From Indiicoccus explosivorum (GTDB lineage: Bacteria; Bacillota; Bacilli; Bacillales_A; Planococcaceae): a DNA stretch of 64,000 nucleotides. Below the pieces are notes generated by a model. The model was not told the DNA's origin and did no database searches. It saw only the letters and a program-made list of their open reading frames with translations. The stretch lies in assembly GCF_002167005.1 (NCBI RefSeq), contig NZ_NHTN01000023.1, positions 88,046-152,045 of the forward strand. The letters are read 5' to 3'. Positions 42,631 through 51,668 of the stretch are shown here, in pieces. The stretch's first letter is position 1, and every line of letters begins with the position of its first letter. The translations under genes and the position numbers were made by a program.

Positions 42631-43056
42631 ATGAAAGTCAGCGAGATTATGACAACGAATGTGGAAACGTGCTCACCTGATACGCAGATCCAGGAAGTGG
42701 CCAGCATGATGACGGAACTCGATGTCGGATCGATTCCGATTACGGAAGATGGACGGCTGGTCGGCATTTTGACAGACCGGGATATTGTGACAAGAGGGAT
42801 TGCAAGTCAGTTTTCTCTCGATACGCCGGTCAGGCAGATCCTCTCTGATAATATGGTGACGAGCTGGCCGGATATGGATGTTGAAGAAGCATCGCAACTG
42901 ATGGCTGAAGCGCAAGTGCGCCGGCTGCCGATCGTCGAGAATGATAAAGTGGTCGGTATCGTGGCGCTTGGAGATGTGGCCGTGAAGGATCCGAAAGATG
43001 AAGATGCTTCGAAAGCGATCGAGGAAATTTCGAGACCGGCGAAGCCGGCAGAGTGA
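42631..43056 (+). CDS. CBS-domain-pair protein
   Basis: ATG 42631 after AGAAGGAGG. 141 residues, two CBS motifs: VSEIMTTNVETCSPDTQIQEVASMM... GSIPITEDGRLVGILTDRDI and VRQILSDNMVTSWPDMDVEEASQLM... RRLPIVENDKVVGIVALGDVA. CBS pairs bind adenine nucleotides and act as energy sensors; a stand-alone pair has no fixed partner. Similar to the B. subtilis YhcV/YrbN type small proteins (family-level statement). Confidence 0.92.
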   Translation: MKVSEIMTTNVETCSPDTQIQEVASMMTELDVGSIPITEDGRLVGILTDRDIVTRGIASQFSLDTPVRQILSDNMVTSWPDMDVEEASQLMAEAQVRRLPIVENDKVVGIVALGDVAVKDPKDEDASKAIEEISRPAKPAE

Positions 43057-43108
43057 TGTTCTCTTATTGAGAACGCTCAGTGTGCTAATGATAAATGCGA
43101 ATAAGACT

Positions 43109-43147
43109 GCCGCAGCAGGAATTATGAAGGTTCTCGCTGCGGCTTTT
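43109..43147 (+). terminator. terminator after the CBS gene
   Basis: GCCGCAGC / GCTGCGGC with a 19-base loop, then TTTT. Confidence 0.8.
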
Positions 43148-43184
43148 GTGTGCCGGAAGAAGGAGGATTAGAAAACGTGCCTAA

Positions 43185-43258
43185 AGCGTGCCTGGCACCA
43201 ATTGTCGGAGTTGTATACACAATGAGAATTTTGGTGCCAGGCACCAATTTTCTGACAC
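43185..43258. repeat. palindromic repeat family A, long form
   Basis: CGTGCCTGGCACCAATTGTC, GGAGTTGTATACACAATGAG, AATTTTGGTGCCAGGCACCAA, then TTTTCTGACAC. The interior is close to the copies at 30597 and 17896. Confidence 0.9.
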
Positions 43259-43272
43259 TAATTTTCAAAAGC

Positions 43273-43330
43273 TTGTGGTTGTCTGAATAGATAATATATA
43301 CTGAATTTTAAGGAGAAGTAAGCGCTTGCA
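43273..43330 (+). promoter_or_regulatory. sigma-A promoter with a downstream cre-like box
   Basis: TTGTGG (43273-43278), 18 bp, TATACT (43297-43302). AGTAAGCGCTTGCA (43317-43330) matches cre except at two positions and lies about 15 bases after the -10, where it could act as a roadblock or operator. Drives the fabG/maoC operon. Confidence 0.55.
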
Positions 43331-43423
43331 AATTTTAGAAGAAGCGCTATTTTAAAGCGGTGAAAATACCGGCCGGACGGACCGCATATAAACCGCATGA
43401 TTAACTGGCAGGAGGAATTTGTG

Positions 43424-44188
43424 ATGGAAAAACAGTTTGAAGGAAGAACGGCACTGGTGACCGGCGGCAGCCGGGGAATCGGTTTCAAGATTGCGGAGCG
43501 CTTCGCGAGCGAAGGGGCAAATGTCGCGATCCTCGATGTGAACGAAGAAGCACTGGATAAAGCGGAAAAGTCATTGGCGGAACAAGGTTATTCCATCTAC
43601 ATAAAGCACGCGAGCGTCACGGAACGGGACGAGGTTGAACAGGCGATCCAGGAAATCGCCGGCCGGTTCGGTTCACTCGACATTCTCGTTAACAACGCCG
43701 GGGTCATCCGCGATAACATGCTGTTCAAAATGACGGACGAGGATTGGATGACGGTCATGGACGTTCATCTGAAAGGTGCGTTCTATGCGTCGCGCGCGGC
43801 GCAGCACTACATGACGAAACAGAAGTATGGCCGCATCATCAACATTTCGTCGACATCGGCGCTCGGCAACCGCGGGCAATCGAATTATGCGACAGCGAAA
43901 GCGGGTCTCCAGGGACTTACCAAGACGCTCGCCATCGAACTCGGCAAATTCGGCATCACGGCGAATGCGGTGGCTCCCGGGTTTATTGAAACGGACATGA
44001 CGAAAGCGACGGCGGAGCGTATCGGGATTTCTTTCGAGGAACTGGTCAGCGCCAGCGTTTCGCAGATTCCGGTCGGCAGAAGCGGCAAGCCGGAGGATAT
44101 CGCCAACGCGGTCGCGTTTTTCGCGGACGAGCGGTCTTCGTTCGTCAGCGGCCAAGTGTTATACGTTGCAGGCGGGCCGAGAGGCTAA
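43424..44188 (+). CDS. FabG-like 3-oxoacyl-ACP/CoA reductase (SDR)
   Basis: ATG 43424 after GGAGGAATTTGTG. 254 residues. TGGSRGIG, NNAGVIRDNMLFKM, catalytic N, S in NISSTSALGNRG, YATAK, C-terminal SGQVLYVAGG. The NRGQSNY and VIRDN motifs are FabG-type. D36 after strand 2 suggests NAD preference, less usual for FabG and more like hydroxyacyl-CoA dehydrogenases. Followed by two MaoC-like genes, so it likely works on 3-hydroxyacyl thioesters. Confidence 0.9.
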   Translation: MEKQFEGRTALVTGGSRGIGFKIAERFASEGANVAILDVNEEALDKAEKSLAEQGYSIYIKHASVTERDEVEQAIQEIAGRFGSLDILVNNAGVIRDNMLFKMTDEDWMTVMDVHLKGAFYASRAAQHYMTKQKYGRIINISSTSALGNRGQSNYATAKAGLQGLTKTLAIELGKFGITANAVAPGFIETDMTKATAERIGISFEELVSASVSQIPVGRSGKPEDIANAVAFFADERSSFVSGQVLYVAGGPRG

Positions 44189-44205
44189 TAAAGGAGGCGG
44201 GAGCC

Positions 44206-44655
44206 ATGCTGAAAGACAGCATCGGGAAACGGTCGGAAAAAGTGAGGAATACCATCGAGCGGGGCGCTGTACGGAAGTTTGCGGAAGCGATCGGCGACCC
44301 GGCCCCCATTTTTATTGATGAAGCGGCAGGGGCGGAGTCGGTGTACAAGCGCAACATCGCGCCGCCGACGTTTCCGGTGACGTTCGACGCCGGCGTCATC
44401 CCGGAATTGGATCTGCCGTCGAAGGGGCTGATCCACGGCGAGCAGATTTATACATATGTGCGTCCGCTCTTGGTCGGGGAGACGGTGTACTGCTGGATGG
44501 AAGTGAAGGATTATTACGAGCGCAGCGGGAAGATGGGCAGGATGGGTTTCCTCGTGATGACGAAGTACGGGGAGAACGCCAATGGGGAGCTGCTGTTCAC
44601 AGAAGAGCGGATCGTCATTATCAGCGAAGCGGTGCGGAAGGGGATGGGCGCATGA
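44206..44655 (+). CDS. MaoC-like dehydratase, N-terminal type (FAS1-like hot-dog)
   Basis: 149 residues, start after AAAGGAGGCGGG. Pattern GAVRKFAEAIGDPAPIFIDEAAG and APPTFPVTFDAG, then LIHGEQIYTYVRPLLVGETV fits the MaoC N-terminal domain family, which lacks the hydratase motif and pairs with the catalytic half. Overlaps the next gene by four bases (ATGA). Similar to HadA-HadB type heterodimers. Expected to form an (R)-specific enoyl hydratase with its neighbour. Confidence 0.87.
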   Translation: MLKDSIGKRSEKVRNTIERGAVRKFAEAIGDPAPIFIDEAAGAESVYKRNIAPPTFPVTFDAGVIPELDLPSKGLIHGEQIYTYVRPLLVGETVYCWMEVKDYYERSGKMGRMGFLVMTKYGENANGELLFTEERIVIISEAVRKGMGA

Positions 44656-45065
44656 TTGGAATCAAGGAATTGCGCGCAGGTGATTCACTCCCGGAAGTGC
44701 GTCTGAATCCGGTAACGCGGCTTGATCTGATTAAGTACGCTGGTGCATCCGGTGATTTTAATCCGATCCACACGATTGATGCGGAAGCGGAACAGGCGGG
44801 CCTGCCAGGCATCATCGCACATGGTATGTGGACGATGGGCAATCTGGCGAAGCTGTTCACGCCATACCTGGAACAGGGCTTCATCCGGGAGTACGCGATC
44901 CGCTTCAGAGGGATGGTGTTCCTAGGGGATGTGGTGACGCTGAAGGCGGTGCTGAAGGATTTGCAGGATCAGGAGCTGACGTTTGAAGTGGCGGCGGTCA
45001 ACCACGATGGCCAGGATGTGCTGAAAGGCAGCGTGGTGTTCTCAGCGGAACTGCCTGACTTGTAA
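44652..45065 (+). CDS. MaoC-like (R)-enoyl hydratase / dehydratase, catalytic subunit
   Basis: 137 residues. Hydratase motif DFNPIH with Asp/His (YAGASGDFNPIHTID) and HGMWTMGNL, the R-hydratase signature. C-terminal hot-dog strands follow. With the preceding subunit and the reductase it makes a three-gene module for reversible 3-hydroxyacyl metabolism: beta-oxidation variant or acyl modification. Chain length unknown. Confidence 0.9.
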   Translation: MIGIKELRAGDSLPEVRLNPVTRLDLIKYAGASGDFNPIHTIDAEAEQAGLPGIIAHGMWTMGNLAKLFTPYLEQGFIREYAIRFRGMVFLGDVVTLKAVLKDLQDQELTFEVAAVNHDGQDVLKGSVVFSAELPDL

Positions 45066-45112
45066 ATAGAGGTACCGAAAGGCCGGTGTGAGGAGCGAGG
45101 AAGTTTGGATAG

Positions 45113-45147
45113 AAGGGGAGCGGGGTAGATGCCGCTCCTCTTTTTTT
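45113..45147 (+). terminator. terminator of the fabG/maoC operon
   Basis: GGGGAGCGG / CCGCTCCTC with an 8-base loop, then seven T. Confidence 0.88.
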
Positions 45148-45163
45148 GTGCGCGGTGTCACTT

Positions 45164-45216
45164 GTTTGCGGTGCCTGGCACCAATTTTCAGAAAATTGGT
45201 GCCAGGCACCGCAAAC
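45164..45216. repeat. palindromic repeat family A, longest perfect short-form copy
   Basis: GTTTGCGGTGCCTGGCACC and AATTTTC, then AG, then the exact complement back to GCAAAC: about 26-base perfect arms. Confidence 0.95.
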
Positions 45217-45256
45217 TTTTGCTATAATTCAGAAAAAAGGAAGGCGGGGGAAGTGA

Positions 45257-46828
45257 GTGATCATTAAGCACGTCGAAGTGGAAGGGATTCCGAAACTGGC
45301 TTGGCTGTTGGAATTGGACACGGACAAGCCTGAGCTGACGCTTCATCACGGCTCGTGGGTCGAAGCGGATGAGGCGTTTTTTGTGGAAGGCGCATGGGAA
45401 GGGGACTTTGCCGAAAAGGGGATCCGCCGGGCTCATACGCTGATGGGAAGCGGCGGGATTGTGGAAGACGGAAATTTGTTTATCTGCTGCCCCGCCCACA
45501 CGTCGGAGGGGCTGTTCTCGATCCAAAAAAACAGCCGGCTTTATTTTTCGAATTCGATCCCGTTCCTTTTGACGGGGGCGGATGAGAAGCTCGATATCAA
45601 CTATGCGGACTATGAACGGGATATGCTGAGCATCTCGGAAGGGCTGTCCCGGTATAAGCGCACCATTCCGACGGAAACAGGCGCACCGATCCATCTTCAC
45701 TACTTCTGCAACTTGAAAGTGGCCATGGACGGAACCATTGAGGCCGTCGACAAGGAGACGGTCCCGCCGTTCCGCGATTTTGACGATTATCACCGGTTCT
45801 TGACGTCCACCCTCGGGAAAATAAACGACAATGCGCAGCACAAGTTGCGGAAAGTGCGGTACGAGCCGATCGTCTTCACGTCGAACGGCTACGATTCGAC
45901 CCTTTGCGCCGCACTCGGCAAAGACATCGGCTGCAGGACGGCGGTCGTCTACGAAAGCAAGAAAAGTTATAAGGAAGACACGGGCAAACCGATCGTGGAG
46001 GCGCTCGGGTACGAGACGATCATCGAGCGGGAGGAACTCGATTACCGGCACCACGACGCCGACCATGAATTCGTCGCGGCCGGTGAACTCGGCACGTCCA
46101 TCTTTTTTGCATCGGCGGAACAGGAACTGGAAGGGAAATTCCTGCTGAGCGGCCAGCACGGCGGGAAAGTGTGGGGACTGAAACTAGCATCGAACGATGA
46201 CTTGAAACGCTCCTTCTTTCCCGATATCGCCAAGAAGGAATTCAGGCTGCGGGTCGGGTTCCTCAATATCCTCATCCCATTTTTCGGCGTGATGAACCAC
46301 CGCAGCATCTTCGCCATCAGCCAGTCGGAAGAAATGCTGCCATGGAAGCTCGGCACGAACTATGACCGGCCGATTCCGCGGCGGATCGTCGAACAGAAAG
46401 GGGTGCCGCGGGAACTGTTCGGCATCACGAAATCAGGCGGAGCCGGCAGCAGTCTCCGGTTCGCGGGGCTGGGCTACTTGAAAAAAGTGATGTCGCCCGG
46501 CAGTTTCGAGGAGTTTTCGGCGTTTTATATACAGAACTGGTCCCGAAGAAAATTCATGCCCGGGCGCCATATCCGGTACTTGCTCTACTGCGGGGATATT
46601 TTCCTGACGATGCGCAACATAACGGTCCTGGAGAAGATGTTCAAGATTTCCGGCTGGGATAAAGCCTATAAATGCAGTCCGTGGGCCCCTTCCTACTTGT
46701 TCTTATGGAGCACGGAAAAACTGAAGGCGGTATACGGAGCGGGACTGGCAGAAACGGGCGTCTCATCGGAACCGGCATTTAAACGTTCCGGAGCCGACGC
46801 CGATAAAAGAGATACAGCAGCAGGCTGA
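45257..46828 (+). CDS. asparagine-synthetase-like protein with altered PP-loop
   Basis: GTG 45257 after GGGGGAAG. 523 residues. An N-terminal domain lacking the Cys1 of glutamine amidotransferases (VIIKHVEVE), then an ATP-pyrophosphatase-like domain with FTSNGYDSTLCAAL at about 210 (canonical SGGxDS becomes SNGYDS). Later HDADHEF, SGQHGGKVWG and a Lys-rich tail. Similar proteins occur in polysaccharide and peptide-modification loci. Substrate unknown. Monocistronic between a hairpin repeat and a cell-wall hydrolase gene. Confidence 0.7.
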   Translation: MIIKHVEVEGIPKLAWLLELDTDKPELTLHHGSWVEADEAFFVEGAWEGDFAEKGIRRAHTLMGSGGIVEDGNLFICCPAHTSEGLFSIQKNSRLYFSNSIPFLLTGADEKLDINYADYERDMLSISEGLSRYKRTIPTETGAPIHLHYFCNLKVAMDGTIEAVDKETVPPFRDFDDYHRFLTSTLGKINDNAQHKLRKVRYEPIVFTSNGYDSTLCAALGKDIGCRTAVVYESKKSYKEDTGKPIVEALGYETIIEREELDYRHHDADHEFVAAGELGTSIFFASAEQELEGKFLLSGQHGGKVWGLKLASNDDLKRSFFPDIAKKEFRLRVGFLNILIPFFGVMNHRSIFAISQSEEMLPWKLGTNYDRPIPRRIVEQKGVPRELFGITKSGGAGSSLRFAGLGYLKKVMSPGSFEEFSAFYIQNWSRRKFMPGRHIRYLLYCGDIFLTMRNITVLEKMFKISGWDKAYKCSPWAPSYLFLWSTEKLKAVYGAGLAETGVSSEPAFKRSGADADKRDTAAG

Positions 46829-46864
46829 TGTGTCCCTGTGGCGGACACGATTAAGGGGGAAATT

Positions 46865-48403
46865 ATGAAAAATTGGATGGGTGTGCTGCTGGTCGTTCTT
46901 CTTTTATTGACAGCGGCAACGGGGACTTCGGCGGCACCGGTATTTTCGGATGTGGGCGCCAGCCACCGGGCGGCGAAGGAAATCGGCTATTTGACGGAGC
47001 AGGGCGTGGTGTACGGATACAAGGACGGCCGGTTCGGGGTGAATGACCCGATCATGCGGATCCAGGCAGCGATGATGATCGCGCGTGCCCTGCCGCTTCC
47101 CGCGGCGGCCGGCGGGGAATGGACGTTCAATGACATGCCGGCTGACCACCCATACTATGCCGTTGCGTCACAGATGGCGGAAGCGGGCATCATGTTCGGC
47201 GGCAAAGACGGCGACTTCCAGCCGAATGCGCCGATGACCCGCGCGCAAATGGCGGCAGTCCTCGTGCGGGCGTTCGGCCTGAAAGACATGGCCGACTATG
47301 ATTTCCTGGATGTGCCGCCAGTCCACTGGGCGTCAGCGGACATCCGGACACTTCTCGGAAACGGCATCACCACCGGATATCCGGACAATACGTTCCGGCC
47401 GGGTCAGCCGATCACCCGGAGCCAGTTTGCGATGTTCATGGCCCGGACGCTGGACGATTCCTTCAAAGAAATCGTCTCGTGCTACCGCCCGGATAATGAC
47501 CGGAAAACCCTCGTCGATGTGGCGGTGACGACCTTATGGAATAAACCCGGTGAGGCCAGACCCGTAGACGCTCCTGCCATTTCGGACCCGGCGGACATGG
47601 CGAAGTGGACCGCATCGATGACGAAAACGCAGAAACTCGCGCTGCTCGGAAAAATCGATACACAGGCTCTGTACGGGGAAGAAGTGACCATCCTCGAAAC
47701 GAGCGGTGACTGGGTGAAAGTGGCAGTGGCGGATCAGCCGACGCCGAAAAATGAAAGCGGGTATCCCGGCTGGGTTCCGGCGTCACACCTAACCGAGGCG
47801 TATCCGAATTACGGAACGTGCGCGATTGCCGTCGTGAATAAACCCGTCGCAGCGCTTTATGAGCTCCCCGATGGCGAGAAAGGACTGGACGTAAGCTTCA
47901 ACACCACTTTTCCGATCGTCGGCGAAACGGCGGACTGGCTCCGAGTCGTAGTGCCCGGCAACACGTTCAGCTATCTCCGGAAAGCGGATGCGACCGTCTA
48001 CAGTGACGCCGGTGCCATCCCGGCACCGGCAGCGGCTGATTTGATCGCCACAGGCAAGCAGTTCCTCGGCCTTCCGTATTTGTGGGCAGGCATGTCCGGC
48101 TTCGGGTTCGACTGTTCAGGGTTTACGTATTCCGTCTACAAACATCATGGGATCCTCATTCCGCGGGATGCTTCGGCCCAAGGGATCGGCGGGACAGCTG
48201 TCGCGGAAGCGGACATGCAGCCGGGCGACTTGCTATTTTTCGCGCATGACGGCGGAAAGGGAGCCGTGCATCACGTCGCCATGTACATCGGCAACGGCGA
48301 AATGATCCATTCGCCGAACTACAGCCGGCCGCTGGAAATCATCCCGGTCGCAACCGAGCCTTACCGCTCCGAATTATCCGGTGTGAGGCGTTACCTGAAG
48401 TAG
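46865..48403 (+). CDS. SLH-anchored NlpC/P60 cell-wall hydrolase with SH3 domains
   Basis: ATG 46865 after AAGGGGGA. 512 residues. Signal peptide (1-24, ATGTSA), three SLH domains (about 27-75, 88-135, 147-195), two SH3b-like segments (VTILETSGDWVKV... GYPGWVPASHL and FPIVGETADWLRV), and a C-terminal NlpC/P60 domain with catalytic Cys in FDCSGF, His in HHVAMYIGNG and the third polar residue in HSPNY. Predicted D,L-endopeptidase cutting peptidoglycan stem peptides. Intact. Confidence 0.94.
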   Translation: MKNWMGVLLVVLLLLTAATGTSAAPVFSDVGASHRAAKEIGYLTEQGVVYGYKDGRFGVNDPIMRIQAAMMIARALPLPAAAGGEWTFNDMPADHPYYAVASQMAEAGIMFGGKDGDFQPNAPMTRAQMAAVLVRAFGLKDMADYDFLDVPPVHWASADIRTLLGNGITTGYPDNTFRPGQPITRSQFAMFMARTLDDSFKEIVSCYRPDNDRKTLVDVAVTTLWNKPGEARPVDAPAISDPADMAKWTASMTKTQKLALLGKIDTQALYGEEVTILETSGDWVKVAVADQPTPKNESGYPGWVPASHLTEAYPNYGTCAIAVVNKPVAALYELPDGEKGLDVSFNTTFPIVGETADWLRVVVPGNTFSYLRKADATVYSDAGAIPAPAAADLIATGKQFLGLPYLWAGMSGFGFDCSGFTYSVYKHHGILIPRDASAQGIGGTAVAEADMQPGDLLFFAHDGGKGAVHHVAMYIGNGEMIHSPNYSRPLEIIPVATEPYRSELSGVRRYLK

Positions 48404-48409
48404 TTTTTC

Positions 48410-48440
48410 CTGCTCCTGTGTCTGACACAGGGGCATTTTT
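48410..48440 (+). terminator. terminator formed by a family B palindrome
   Basis: GCTCCTGTGTC / GACACAGGGGC with a short loop, then ATTTTTTT. This is the same CTGTGTC/GACACAG core as repeat family B, here with a T tail. Confidence 0.85.
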
Positions 48441-48521
48441 TTAAGTTCATTCCTACTTCCTCTTTTTTACAGAAAAGGGTATAATAAAATCAGAAAAATC
48501 AGAGAGGCGGAGGAGGACAAA

Positions 48522-49172
48522 GTGCTGACAAAGCGGCAGCGGGAGTTCCGCAAGCGGATGGCTGAAGCGGAAAAAATGAGGAACGGACAAAGGGACGTTT
48601 ACAGTTATAGGGACAAGCGTTTTCTGACGGAAAAGCCCCGGAAGCGATTCGTCCGGCCGGTACTGCAATTCAGCGGTATCGTCGGTCTTCTCGTGCTGGT
48701 TTGGAATCTTTTTGTCGTTACCGAGGTTTTATTCCAGGCGGATGATGTGCTCGGAAGTTCTCAGGCATCCATCCACCAGTACATAACAGAAACAGCCGTG
48801 AGTGAAGAACACATGCAGCAGACCGTGAACGGGCTGATCGAAGATTATAACAGAGGCGCCCTTCATCAGGAGGAAGTGGCGACCGCCCGCGAAGAATTGC
48901 TGAGATTAAGTGCCGGATTCCAGACAGACAACGCCCGGCTGCTGCCATTGAAGCAGTATTATGAGGAACAGTTCAATTTGGCCTATCAAGTGGCGGATGC
49001 CCTGACAGCTCAAAGACCTGAGACTGCCTATGAGGAATTGCTGTACATCACAGACCAACTGACGAAAAATGCGCAACAGAAACAGACAGCGCTCATTTCA
49101 GTATTCACAGCGGAAGGGATTCCGTACAAAGTGGAAGCCGATGGCCGGATTTCGTATGAAATCGAGCTTTGA
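48522..49172 (+). CDS. hypothetical membrane-anchored coiled-coil protein, 216 aa
   Basis: GTG 48522 after GGAGGAGG. Basic cytosolic start, one membrane helix at about 50-70 (FSGIVGLLVLVWNLFVVTEVL), then a helical external domain rich in Glu/Gln/Ala. TATAAT at 48480-48485 is a plausible -10. No Cys and no recognised domain. Function unknown. Confidence 0.65.
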   Translation: MLTKRQREFRKRMAEAEKMRNGQRDVYSYRDKRFLTEKPRKRFVRPVLQFSGIVGLLVLVWNLFVVTEVLFQADDVLGSSQASIHQYITETAVSEEHMQQTVNGLIEDYNRGALHQEEVATAREELLRLSAGFQTDNARLLPLKQYYEEQFNLAYQVADALTAQRPETAYEELLYITDQLTKNAQQKQTALISVFTAEGIPYKVEADGRISYEIEL

Positions 49173-49190
49173 TGCTCCGGTATTTTCCTG

Positions 49191-49242
49191 TCCCGGCGTC
49201 GGACGCGATTCAGAATCGCAGCCGATACCGGGACGTTTTTTT
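49191..49242 (+). terminator. terminator after the 216-aa gene
   Basis: TCCCGG..CCGGGA outer arms, inner GCGATTC / GAATCGC, then TTTTTTT. Flank sequence (ctgtcccggcg...gataccggga) looks like another family B descendant. Confidence 0.85.
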
Positions 49243-49324
49243 CCGTATCCTCCGTGACACTTAAGCGCCGAAACATGATACGCTTAATTGGAATCAGAAA
49301 ATTAGCGGAATAGAGGAGCGGACG

Positions 49325-50773
49325 ATGGAAAAGACGACATTCACAGCAGAAGAAGCCACAATCGACAGCATTCAGCAGGCGTTCAAGGAAGGGACACTGA
49401 CATCGGTCGAACTGGTCGGGATGTACTTGGACCGGATCGAGCGATTAGACCGGAACGGCCCGAAAATCAATTCCGTTTTGTCGATCAACCCGGATGCGCT
49501 GGCTGTCGCGGCCGAGCTGGACAGCAAGCGGGGAGAGGCGGAGCAGGGGCCGCTGTACGGGATTCCGGTTTTATTGAAAGACAACATCAACACGAGCGAC
49601 CGCATGCCGACGACAGCGGGGACGGTCGCGCTTCAGGAGAATTTTGCGGAAGCGGATGCGTTCATCGCGGCGCAGCTCCGGAAAGCGGGCGCAATCATTC
49701 TCGGGAAGGTGAACATGAGCGAGTGGGCGTATTTCATGACGGAGAAGGTGCCGAGCGGCTTCAGCAATCTGGCCGGGCAAGTGCTGAATCCGTACGGAAT
49801 CGACACGTTCGAAGCGGGGACGGTCGGCGGATCGAGTTCGGGGACCGGCGCGGCCATCGCATCGAACTTCGCCGCGGTCGGGATCGGCACGGAAACGTCC
49901 GGTTCGATTTTGAGCCCGTCGAGCGCCAATTCGCTCGTCGGCATCAAACCGACGGTCGGGCTCCTCAGCCGCACCGGCATCATTCCCATCGCCGAGAGTC
50001 AGGATACGGCCGGACCGATGGCGCGGACGGTGGCGGATGCGGCGATCACGCTCGGTGTGCTGACCGGCATGGACGAACAGGATCCGGCGACGCTGCGGAG
50101 TGAAGGCAAGGCGCTTTCTGATTATACGCCGCACTTGAAGCACGACGGCCTGCAGGGCGCCCGCATCGGCGTCGATGTGACGTTTTTGAACGACGGTGAA
50201 CCGGAAGAGCGGGCGATCATGGACGAAGCGATCGCCGTGCTGAAAGCACAGGGGGCGATTGTGGAGGAAGTGACGATCCCCGTCGAGGAGTTCCAGTCGG
50301 ACGTGCTGTGGTACGAGTTCAAGCGGGGCGTCAACGCTTACTTGGAAACGGTGCCGGCGCAGGTGCCGGTGAAGTCGCTCGCGGAAGTCATCGAATTCAA
50401 CAGGCAGGACCCGGATGGCCGGATGAAGTTCGGGCAGACGGAACTGGAGAAGGCACAGGCGCTGAGCGACGACCCGACGGATCCGACGTATCTGGAGCAC
50501 AGGGCCACTGATGTGCGGACGGCCGCGACGGAAGGGATCGACGCCGTCATGGCGAAGCACCGCCTCGATGCGCTCCTGTTCCAGGATAACCGGGGGGCGG
50601 CGATGCCGGCGAAGGCGGGCTACCCGTCGATCACCGTGCCGGCCGGCTATACCGGGAAAGGCATGCCGGTCGGTGTCACGTTCAGCGGACTGGCATTCAG
50701 CGAACCGCGGCTGATCGAGCTGGCATACGGCTACGAACAGGCGACGAAAAAGCGGGTGGCGCCGGAATTTTAA
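49325..50773 (+). CDS. amidase-signature (GatA-like) hydrolase
   Basis: 482 residues, ATG after GAGGAGCGG. Ser-cisSer-Lys set: Lys85 (VLLKDN), GGSSSG at 168-173, and nucleophile Ser194 in TSGSILSP. Good match over the whole length with secreted or cytosolic amidases; no signal peptide, so cytosolic. It stands alone, without gatC/gatB, so it is not the tRNA amidotransferase. Acts on an unknown amide. Confidence 0.92.
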   Translation: MEKTTFTAEEATIDSIQQAFKEGTLTSVELVGMYLDRIERLDRNGPKINSVLSINPDALAVAAELDSKRGEAEQGPLYGIPVLLKDNINTSDRMPTTAGTVALQENFAEADAFIAAQLRKAGAIILGKVNMSEWAYFMTEKVPSGFSNLAGQVLNPYGIDTFEAGTVGGSSSGTGAAIASNFAAVGIGTETSGSILSPSSANSLVGIKPTVGLLSRTGIIPIAESQDTAGPMARTVADAAITLGVLTGMDEQDPATLRSEGKALSDYTPHLKHDGLQGARIGVDVTFLNDGEPEERAIMDEAIAVLKAQGAIVEEVTIPVEEFQSDVLWYEFKRGVNAYLETVPAQVPVKSLAEVIEFNRQDPDGRMKFGQTELEKAQALSDDPTDPTYLEHRATDVRTAATEGIDAVMAKHRLDALLFQDNRGAAMPAKAGYPSITVPAGYTGKGMPVGVTFSGLAFSEPRLIELAYGYEQATKKRVAPEF

Positions 50774-50808
50774 GGTCTTGAATTTTAGGCTATTGAATTT
50801 CAAGACCT
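50773..50808. repeat. inverted repeat and family B remnant after the amidase gene
   Basis: AGGTCTTGAA (near 50773) and TTCAAGACCT (near 50799), without a T tract. Family B sequence (ATTCGGAATTGTACCCGGCACAGGGACACA) continues to 50862 with one arm missing. Confidence 0.6.
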
Positions 50809-50888
50809 CTGTCTGGAATGATTCGGAATTGTACCCGGCACAGGGACACAAAAACTCAAACCATAAACCAAACCAGGAGGGGAAGCGA

Positions 50889-51668
50889 TTGGCTGCGAAG
50901 AACTCGAGGACAGCGGAACTTGTGGATGTGCTGTACGAAGCGCATATGAGGAGACAGTCCATCCCGAAAGACCGGATCCCGGCTGATCTGGATAAGGAAC
51001 AGGCGTATGAGATCCAGCGGGCGGTGACAGAAAAGAAAGCTGCAGAAGCGGGGGAACAGCTGCGGGGCTATAAAATCAGCCTGACGAGTAAGGAAACACA
51101 GGACTTGTTCGCTTCCGATTCCCCGCTGTACGGGGCGGTGACGGGTCCCGCTCCGGACCGGAACACCGTGTCACTTGAAGGGCTCCTGTCCCCGTTGATC
51201 GAGCTGGAGCTCATTTTCATTGCGCAGGAGGATCTTTCCGTCACGGATGATGTGCAGGCCATCCTGGAGAAGACGCACGTGGCGCCGGGCATTGAAGTGC
51301 CGGATTCGCGGTTCGAGGACTGGTTCCCGAACGTCTCCCTCGGTCAGGTGATCGCGGACAGCGCGGTGGCCGGCACGTTTGTTGCGGGCACGCCGAAAGC
51401 AGGCGTTACATACAGCCAGCTGGAGCGCGTGAAAGGGACGCTGAAGCTGGACGGCCGGGAAATCGCATCCGGCGTATCGACGGAAGTGCTCGGCCACCCG
51501 GTGCATGCCGTGAAATGGCTGATCGAGGAACTTCACAAGCATGGACTGCCGCTCAAGAAAGGCATGGCCGTTTCCTCCGGTACGTTCATCCTGCCGAAGC
51601 CGCTGGAGCGGGGAACGTACACAGCCGAGTACGAAGGGATCGGTGCCGCAGAGCTGGTTGTGAAGTGA
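50889..51668 (+). CDS. 2-keto-4-pentenoate hydratase / 4-oxalocrotonate decarboxylase family (MhpD/DmpH type)
   Basis: TTG 50889, six bases after AGGAGGGG. 259 residues, full length. Visible pattern: IPADLDKEQAYEIQRAVTEKK, GYKISLTSKETQ, ELELIFIAQEDL (metal-binding Glu pair), PGIEVPDSRF (third carboxylate), and a late HPVHAVKWLIEEL. Family members act on meta-cleavage products of aromatic degradation, but no other ring-cleavage gene is here, so its substrate is open. Confidence 0.87.
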   Translation: MAAKNSRTAELVDVLYEAHMRRQSIPKDRIPADLDKEQAYEIQRAVTEKKAAEAGEQLRGYKISLTSKETQDLFASDSPLYGAVTGPAPDRNTVSLEGLLSPLIELELIFIAQEDLSVTDDVQAILEKTHVAPGIEVPDSRFEDWFPNVSLGQVIADSAVAGTFVAGTPKAGVTYSQLERVKGTLKLDGREIASGVSTEVLGHPVHAVKWLIEELHKHGLPLKKGMAVSSGTFILPKPLERGTYTAEYEGIGAAELVVK

